Assembly (NCBI GenBank): GCA_030386875.1
Contig: CM059557.1
Span: 60,280,514-60,344,513, forward strand
Reading direction: 5' to 3'
Source of the DNA: Morinoia aosen
Lineage: Eukaryota > Arthropoda > Malacostraca > Amphipoda > Talitridae
Length of the DNA stretch: 64,000 bases
Part shown: positions 55,501 through 64,000 of the stretch, piece by piece
How the letters are laid out: every line of letters begins with the position of its first letter
Position numbering within the stretch: the stretch's first letter is position 1
Program-made: the position numbers and the translations under genes
Notes under the pieces: generated by a model
Told to the model about the DNA's origin: nothing
What the model saw: the letters and a program-made list of their open reading frames with translations, nothing else
The model's database searches: none

Positions 55501-58500
55501 CAAGTAAGTACAGTAAGCAATGTCAAACACAGTAAGTTTGGAGTTTTTTACAAGAGTTTACTGCGTAAACTTTCATGACAAATCTTACTCGTAAGTGTAG
55601 GTATAAAATAAAGTAACCACAAAAACATGATCTTTGTACTATCTATAAAAACAAATGAATAGATTGAATTTTAACGTCTTGGTAAGGGGACAATCTTCCG
55701 TTCTAACAAACCGCTTAACGCGACACAACGGCCGCGTCGCAGTACTCAGCAGCAACAGTGTCTATATGTAAGGTCGCCGGTAACTCAATCGATAATAGAG
55801 TGAAGCTCTGACCGACGGCTGCTCATGACATCCCAACAGGCTCATCAGCGCACCTGCAGAGAGGCTAGCCTTTTTTCTTATCACAGGTGTCGCAGCCGTA
55901 ATCGCAGCAGCACAGACGGGTCGATCAAAATACATGAAGACGTACGGGCTAAATGCACAATATTTTTAATTTTTGCTAAACGAAATGAAAGAAAATTAAA
56001 ATCTTACACGAAAAAAAGACTATTTTCGCAGTAGTTTAGCCAACGGGAGGACTCAAGGCTTCTGTCACAGACGATCAAAAAAAATGAGCGCTTCAGACTT
56101 CCATTGTCGGGTAAGTTTCAACGCACACTTCCACCAAGTTTTACATAAAGCCTATGAAAAAAAAACGCAAACAATTTACCGTGAATGAATTTCGTATTCT
56201 TAATTACCCAAAATCTAATACGTGGCACACACCGATGGCTCAAATTCCAAAACGTTCTCAAGCGTAACACAAGTGAAGCAAGTGTTTCACGAGTCTTTTG
56301 CTCAGGGATCATGGAGGGAAATTTCCATATCGGAACTATTATGGTCATATTGAATTGAGCTTAAGGAAAATACCACAGGGGAACAGAACATACATTTCTC
56401 TTGCGAATTTAGCAAGAGAAACAGTGGAGCAGTTTCTTTTGAGGAAATGCGACTTAGGATGAAGGTACAATATTCTGTAGAATTTAAAGAATTCGAGTGC
56501 CGCAGAAAAGTTTTTTGCAAACCATAATTGAAACTTATGTACAATTTTTCCTAAGACACTGTTTTCAAGTCCGAAATTTAAAGCCTGCATCATCGGCGAT
56601 CTTTCAATGCAACATTTTTATATATGAAACTCTTAATTGGTTGATAGCCTTTGGTATGGGAAAAATGAAAATTAACAAATAATTTTCTTAAGTAAATTTA
56701 AGTTCATCGTAATTAATGAAGTTGCTATCGTTCAGAAATCTACACGGATCGAATAAAATCTGCACAGCTGCAGATGAGTCTTCAGCCTTGGAAGCTGGTC
56801 GATGTGACTGCTTAGTTTTGCTGGACTGGTAATGTTCGAAATTTTCATTGAAATATTCACTATCATTTTGCGAAGAAGAGCTAACGGTGCATTGAGTGAT
56901 ATTTAAATATATCAGTAGGTCCAGAACAAATGGATATTCTGCGACTTTTCACAAGTTTTTTTGATGGCCTGATATACGTGTATGTATGCTTTTCATTTTA
57001 TTTTTGTAGTGTTAATTACCTTGAAATAGTGAACTACATTTGCCGTGAATGACATTTTTGGTTCGTAGAGTACATCCGATACTCCGACAGACTGAATTCT
57101 TCTTTTTCTAATTTTTTACTTAGAACAACTGATTAATTGAACTATTGAATGGCAAAGCCAAATTTTATCACGGCTCGATAATTTAGCTTCTCTGGAACTG
57201 ATGGTGGTCTGCTGATCATGGACGCCCCTGGATGACCTTCGCTGCCTCTTTTTGTGAGGAGCTGTTTTAGGGAAGCACGTTTCCGTCTTCGGGTAAAAGA
57301 TTTCCGATACTGGTAAAAAAGCTCCTTTACTGGAAAAGTTACTCATCTGATGAGAAGCGTTCTTAGCAGGTGAAGCCACATTTTGCTCAAAACCATTTAG
57401 CTTTGATCAGAGTAGTCCAATTTCTTGCTTACAGAGTGAACGGAGATTAACTCGGAAAAATCGATTGTGTATTTTGTCCGAAAACCACTTTGTTCTGATG
57501 GTGAAGTTGATTTGTGCCTTGTTCCTCAAGAATGATTAAAAAATTCTCTTCCGTGTTGATATTTTGAAATAGATAACCAGTTCAATTCATTGGAAATAAT
57601 TTTTACGAGAAATAACATGAAATAACATGAAATTCTCTTACATCGAATACGCAATTTTCGGTATCGCTAGGTTTCATTTACATGGCTTTAATCTTTAAAG
57701 AAACATAGGAACGAAAATGAAATATATAAGCTGGAATGAACATTCTTGTACCACACCATAGGTTTGAAAAATAGTGGAACATTCGTCCCCCGAATACTCG
57801 ATCAGGCCCTGCAGTGAAGTAGCGTTCTTAAAGAACTTCCAGAAGCATTTTTATGTTGTAGAAATTAAGCAAATAATGAATTACGCGTATACTTCCTAAA
57901 ACACTAAGTTTCGAAACGTTCTGATTACAGCAGCATATGCATGTATCTGAAGCGAACTCTCTAGAATGGTGTACTGGTTTGGTAAATAGAGTGATAGTTT
58001 TTCACAATGAGACAAGCATATGAGATAAATTAACTGAACGTTGATTTAAATAATGCATATTAGCAAATAACGTTTAATCGTTGGGTTACGACAGTTGAGT
58101 TGATTTTTTATTGGTAGTTTGCAGTGATGCTCATTGAAAGCAATGCTAACACCGTCTCTCTTCACTGATGTAGCAATAAACACATTCGGCCTATTTCATC
58201 TAAACACATAAAGAATCGTATTTATCCCTCCTCACGCATTGTTGATACGAGTCCCCAGTTTCAACTTTAGTCCTTAGCTAACCTGCCAAGCGTGGTTATA
58301 GCTGTTTTCCTAAATGGTTAAGCTTCATGATCATTTAAATCACTCCTATCAATAATTAGTGTTGGTGAAAATTGAACGGATTAGCGCACACACACCTACA
58401 CTTAACAACAAACATATTTTTAATTCATGATTCATCGCAGTCGTAACTTTCCTAATAAATCTTATCTCAATTGATTGGACTGTGAATTTCCTCCTTTTAT

Positions 58501-60422
58501 TCAGTGATAAACTTCCAGACAGCGGTGTCTGGCCTCAAAAAAGTGTTCCTCAAGTTCAACCAATTGCGAGTGAATTTCTACGACTTCGACTTAAAAATTG
58601 TTGCTCTCATTTTCATTTGTGATACAAACACTCTTTTGTGCCATTAATTTCTTCTCGTACGTTAAGAGGAAAAAAAAAGAAAGACATGAACAAGTAACAT
58701 ATATGAACAAAATTGAACTTGTGAGAATCATTGATTGCCTTAAAATTACAATATTGTTATCGCCAGCGAGCAAACCAAAAGGAATTATTCGGACATATCC
58801 CCTATTGAATGAGTAATCATATCATTATATTAGCGTAAATTAATTTAATGTTAAGAATGGTGACAGCTCATTCTGAATATTTTATTGAAATAATTCGTAA
58901 GAAAAACGCAAGTCAGGTCATGGAAAAATGAAATTTATGACGGACACGGGAAAAGAATTGTCCACAACTTTGACTTTCAAATAACAATATAACTCAAATT
59001 AGAAAGGTACTAAAACATATGTAGCGGCAGTGGGATCACTGCAGCATGAAATAGAGCATCTCGCCAACTGGTGGTCGCACTGATGGAATCAATGTTACCG
59101 AAAGATGGCTATCACGAAGTCCGAAGCTCTAGCAAAACGACTCTTTTTCTGTCCAGTTGAGAAAGCTGGTTATAGTAAACGTAATCAAATTTTACTTCAT
59201 CAAAATAATAATTTAAACTCGCAGTGGTTCCTCGTATACGTTTTTCAGTTAAGTGTGATCAAAAGAAACTTTCTTGAAAACCTCATAGCAAGAAAACCTG
59301 TAAAAATTGTAACATTCGTGTTGTGATATTTTAAACTCATCTCGCAGAACGCACCATTTCATTTTTGCAGGTGTATAATGATGCGTAGTCTGAAGAAAAG
59401 CAGTTACGATTTTGAGACAGCTTGGGAGGTTACGAGTTGCAGGGATCAAGTTTTCCTATTTCTTCTCTTCACTTTGCTGCTTTTCTTATTTTCGTTCCTG
59501 GGGTCCAGTGTTATTCAATGATTTTCACTGTATTAAATAAAAATGTATGTAATTTTGTCATTCCTAAGGGTTTGGCCGCGTCCAATATTCAGGCATTAAA
59601 TTAAAAGCCTAATGTTAGATTTCCTGCTTAATCAACATAAGCTGTACGGAATGAAAACCCTTGATGATCCTAAGATGTATTTTAGCAGTAGAGGGGCTTA
59701 ATTCTCCTCTCATCTTTTCAAATGTTGGCGGAAGACATCCGAATAGAGGAATTTTGTTTAGATTTTGAAAGAATTTAAGTCTTGAAATAGTTTATAGTGA
59801 CCATAATTGTAATTAGCTAGACATTTATTATCTTAACTTAACCTCAAAATTTGTTTCCGGCAAGAAGGTTCGTTTCTTAGCCACTTCTTATGAAACAACA
59901 TTTGAGCGTTAGTAATAAAATTGGAAGGTGCGAAATTTTCAAAACCTCATTTGACTTAGTTTTAATACGATAGATCTATATTGCCTTTTTAAAACTTTTA
60001 AAGATTTTAAATAAAATAACTTCCCTTCCACAGTATCGCGTTAGCTCCCTTCTCAACTTTCATTACGGGAGTTCCTAGTCGCCACGTCTCTCCTGAAGAA
60101 AGCGGTTGGTTATCGTCGGCCTTGAGCTATTTTTGGTAATCGAGATGAGGGTAGACTACAATTAAAATGGAAATTTTGAGACAATAATAAATTTCGAACT
60201 TAAACAAAGTTAACAAAATAGTTAACTTTGTGTATGTGTTTGAACTTGCATTTTTGAGTTGTCGGAGAAGATTTTCAGAGCTTCTTTGCCTTCCCAAAAA
60301 AATTATAAGGGTCGTCGCGTTTCTTTTTCATCGCTTCGTGAGACAATGAAAAACCTTCGCTAACATTAGAATCTAATTTTTCATAAACGAATGTTTTAAA
60401 GTTAAATCCTATAGAATAATTT
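52600..60422. other. No gene recognised
   Basis: Long AT-rich stretch. Tracts at about 53010-53130 are rich in GTTAGG/GGTTTG-like words as in many insect genomes. Short open frames (for example 53315-53590, 57116-57379 and 56345-56593, all minus) match no family I know and lack start context or splice support. Confidence 0.4.
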
Positions 60423-60936
60423 TCATTTGAGAAGAAATAAACAGAATTTCATTTTCTGCCAGCCGCATCCCAGCCTGAATTCACTGGAAGAACAACGTGC
60501 GAATAGACACGGCATTGTATAGCAGCGTCTGTACTCATGAAAGTCATCAGCAACGGCCCGCCGACCTTGCCAGGACTTTGTCTCGTCGGACCATGTTGAG
60601 CTGTTCGCATTGGAGGTAATCTGATCAGCCATTCTTCCGACTTGCTGCCATGAAATTGAACGACCCAGGCTAGACTTCCAGTGCTGAACTTCGGAGGGTG
60701 TGTGGTTCACACAGAACAGGACAATATCCGATGCTCGTATTACAGTGGAGAGTCTCCGTTAATGGGACCATTCGAAACTCGAAGTCTCCTTTAAGTACGC
60801 TCAACTTTATGCATGGAGCTTTATCAGGTCGATAGTGGACTGAATATTTCCTAAAGTACAGTCTACATAGCTTATATTTCCAACTGATTGCTGTTTTAGA
60901 AATATTGGTAGATGAGGAGTACCAACAGTAACACAC
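60423..60936 (-). other. Locally GC-richer open block, unidentified
   Basis: About 500 bases with less AT bias than their surroundings. Two minus-strand frames overlap: 60936-60670 (88 codons) and 60710-60423 (95 codons), and a third frame is also open for about 85 codons. The peptides show no motif I recognise. It could be a decayed exon or element fragment; the three open frames argue that composition explains part of it. Confidence 0.25.
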
Positions 60937-63900
60937 TCAGGAGGAGAGAACTATTAGATAAGACCCGTGATTTAAAACGAGTTTGGTACAATTGTATAGC
61001 CTCGTGATAGGTAAATTAGCTAAAGAATTTATTAATTTTTTAATCATATTGCTAATTTTGGTTTACGTGATACGACAGCAAAAGGAAGGTAAGCCCAACG
61101 TTAAGAGTTATCAAGTTGTGCTTAACAAATAAGTTTCTTTCCAAAACATGTTTGATGAATAGCAATGATGATAAGCCTAAAATCGAAACCCTATAACGTT
61201 TGTATGTAGTTTATTGATCGGAATTTTGTGCGATAACAATGCAAAATTCGATCTACGCGAAGAAGAAAGAATTATGAAATATGGGCCTAGGAATCATCGC
61301 AAACACACGAACATCATATTAATATAATGTTCCCTTTAAGGAGAAGAGGTAAACCCCCTCTTTATGAGGCAACATTTGAGCGTTCCAATTCCATATGCTT
61401 ATTGGTGACACCAGCATTCAAGAGAATTCATTCTAAACTTTGAATTATACTCATATATATAAATTTTTGTGTTTTCAGAGTAAAAGAACAAATTCTTACG
61501 CGATAAAACACAAAGAACCCGTGTTCATGGATATTTTTTCGCAGTTATTGGAAAAACTCTTTGATATCGCTTAATCCTAATTTGAAATCTTTAGATCTAT
61601 GTTTGCGCCCAATCGCCCTCGGGTCGTGACTGTTATCAACTTATCATGTTTGTTCACTGCGCTCAATTGAAAATTCAAGAGGACCGAGGTTATTTACCTG
61701 TTGATACAAAATGATTATTGTTGTTCTCCACTTAGTGGGTACTAAGGATTAAGTGGGAGAAGTTGACTCATGAATACCAACAATTAATGAGCTGAGAAAT
61801 CAAATATCATCCATAGTTGACACGTTAGGTTTGCCTAAACCTTCTAATGTAAATCGGAATCAGAAAGGACAGTGCAATTATTTCGATAATCCAATTTTTC
61901 ATTTATTGTGCGAGGTGCTCTATTCATCGATGGATTATCATTTGAGCTCCCAATTCTAGACACTCAGAATTTTTTTTTCCAGCAGCGCTTTCTAAGAGCT
62001 AGAGACGCGTTCCACATGCGGATCTAATAATCGCTTCAGATTAACGAAAGTCCCCTTCTCCTCGAGAAGCAAAATTTCTGGACCAATTGTTATAATACGG
62101 AGATTGTTTAACAAACGTTCTTCTCAACAGTTAAATGTGCATCAAAGTCATCGGATTTGACCACTCATTTTCAGTGACCAGAAAACGCAATTATTTGCTA
62201 ACCTATTCAAAAATCAGACAGACGAACTAGAAGATAACTCCACCGTTTACGTGTAACTTTTGCGTTTAGTAAAGTCAGCTCCGCTTTCCCAATCCCATTT
62301 CTTGGAAAAAATCTGGAATTATTTCCAACTTCCGTTATTCTTTCGATTTTGGTGGTGAGTTCAGTGTAACATATTGAGTACATATATAGACTGACAAATA
62401 TTTGGAATTCGAATACCGGAAAAATTTGACATATTTATGTTCCTAACTGCACAATTATTTTGCAGAAGTATTCCATGAACGTATTTGTCAAGTTTTAGGT
62501 TATGAGAAAATATTTGATCTTGAAGTAGATTTTAACATGTAATTGAGAAATTACTGAACAAATACCAGCTCATTACTTGGTACATAATTTATTGTTTCTT
62601 GTTTAAAAATATCAAATACGAGTGGTTCAGAGATCTGAAGCATCAAAACAACGAGACGAATTTTAATCACAACGAAGGAACTGCTTTGTTTTAAAAATTA
62701 CCGTATGTCATTATTTAATCAACGATTGATGATATAAAAATGATGTGTTTTTTAAATTGTGTTTACTTGGACGACATTGTAGTTACAATAACAATGAATA
62801 TTTAATAGGAGTAAAACTTTGAATACGAGCTTCGACACTCTTTGTTCGTGTTCAGATATTGCGAAAACAATCCTTTTAACGGCAGCATGTTGTGACCATT
62901 AATTTTTTTCCAGTTTTCGAACGCAGATGAATAGATTAATTAGTTTATATTTGCAGCCATCACATTTGTTTTGACAGTAACTTATTGGTTCCAATAGTGG
63001 AGCTTGTCGTGAAAACAAAAGGTTTTCAGCAGGATTACTTCCAAAGTGTAATTTGCAGGCACCCACGCATGAAGACATCCGTTTGTTTAGCAGATGAAAG
63101 ACTCTTTGAAGCATTCCTCGATCTATGCTCTCATCAAACTCAGATAATCATGTTGGGTGGCTTGCTTATGAGTTCGATTGCGCACTTTGACATTCTGCTT
63201 ACGTAGTGCTTTCTGTTATACCCAAATTCAATACTCAGCTCTGTGTTCTCAGTAATAATATATGAAGAAATGAAGGGCATGCTTCCAGTAATAACGAAAG
63301 AGGAATACAATTTATTCTTTCATGTTTAGGCAATTACAGTTTTTCATTGATGCACTGGAAGAAGTTAACGTCATTCTCGGTCTAACTAATTTTAATCTCA
63401 CACATTACTTAGCCTGTTATCATTCAACTTACGGAAGATATTTCATCTTGACTTCCAACAAATGTTTGTAAAAATGCTTCGTAGGTTAGGAAATAATCGT
63501 TCGAACAAACCATACTGAGCAGATCACGGTCAGCGGATCTGCAGTATAATTATGGATATCAGTGAACTCGATTACTTTGATTGAACCTCTTCAACAAAAA
63601 CAAAAGTATTCCCAAGAGAGGAAACTTTTCTTAGCATAGATTTTAGCGTACAAGAACCAATAGTCATGTAGGTTCTCCAGTTCTGTTCCTTTCGGCCTAA
63701 CCTAACAACTACAGCAACCGTGTACTTGTAGACGAAGTGTGAAAGGAACGTGGAATCTACGCACAAGGTTTGTGTCCAACATTTTGGCATAGAAACGGCA
63801 TGATAGAGAAAAGCAGAAGGAGAAAAAACAGGCGTCAAAAATCGGCAGTGATAAGGAGAGGTTAACATTTTGTCATACAGATGTAACTTATTTTACTTCC

Positions 63901-64000
63901 ACGAGGACACAGGCGTGTTGAAAGTTTACGGTCAAGGCTTTAATTAGCTTTGTGACGACAAAGCACCTTGAGGGGAGTTAATCTTCTACCTCCCGCCGGC
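60937..64000. other. No gene recognised
   Basis: AT-rich to the end of the window. CAACATTTGAGCGTT near 61371 also occurs near 59898 and may mark a small dispersed repeat. Nothing else is supported. Confidence 0.4.

Noticed and set aside
55680-55720. TAAGGGGACAATC as another end of the GGGGAC/TTAA family
   Set aside because: It is preceded by GTAA rather than TTAA, and no matching inverted end was found downstream.
1-64000. CRISPR array or bacterial operon
   Set aside because: Tandem arrays here are head-to-tail minisatellites without spacers; intron-bearing transposons and LINEs show eukaryotic DNA.

Overview
This is a 64 kb piece of AT-rich nuclear DNA from an arthropod, most likely an insect. 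That is inferred from the mix of elements: an RNase H-bearing I-type LINE, a CR1/L2-like LINE, Harbinger, Tigger, Tc1, mariner-like, hAT and TTAA-targeting elements, plus arthropod-style LTR elements. Long stretches have no codon signal and several tracts resemble GTTAGG/GTTAAG runs. I recognise no host gene; the readable coding sequence belongs to transposable elements in different states of decay.

Layout. 1-3.1 kb: no gene seen. 3.1-10.5 kb: a stack of elements. A Ty3/gypsy-like LTR retrotransposon is left as two LTR copies (4.7-5.6 kb and 8.8-10.0 kb) plus leader. Between them lie a fragment of a second LTR family (6.1-6.8 kb) and a Harbinger transposon (6.8-8.8 kb), which sits inside the right-hand gypsy LTR. 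11.0-11.4 kb: a 30-bp minisatellite. 12.0-12.8 kb: a deleted Tigger. 13.5-14.1 kb: a foldback. 15.2-23.3 kb: a nearly complete I-type LINE, whose ORF2 is split by a second Harbinger element that itself holds two small TA-flanked MITEs. 23.65 kb: a TTAA-flanked MITE. 24.7-28.75 kb: a young, whole-looking LTR element on the minus strand that carries gag but no pol. 29.4-30.4 kb: a decayed mariner-like transposase. 30.7-31.2 kb: a foldback. 38.6-39.8 kb: a hAT fragment containing a perfect 121-bp tandem duplication. 41-42 kb: a possible LTR-element leader with a 27-bp tandem repeat. 42.5 and 49.5 kb: two members of one TTAA-flanked family. 44.0-46.5 kb: a decayed CR1-like LINE. 46.9-48.3 kb: a foldback and three copies of a hammerhead-like CTGANGA...GAAAC motif. 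51.4-52.6 kb: a decayed Tc1. 52.6-64 kb: nothing recognised.

The most notable points are these. The I-type LINE ORF1 carries its nucleic-acid-binding module and zinc knuckles twice in tandem. The Harbinger genes are interlocked on opposite strands. The gag-only LTR element has nearly identical LTRs, and a small leader ORF upstream of gag is conserved in a second, diverged copy of the family. The gypsy LTR contains an internal 36-bp minisatellite that has grown from 3 to 11 units between the two LTRs of one element. All family assignments come from remembered motifs and internal comparison; no database search was run.
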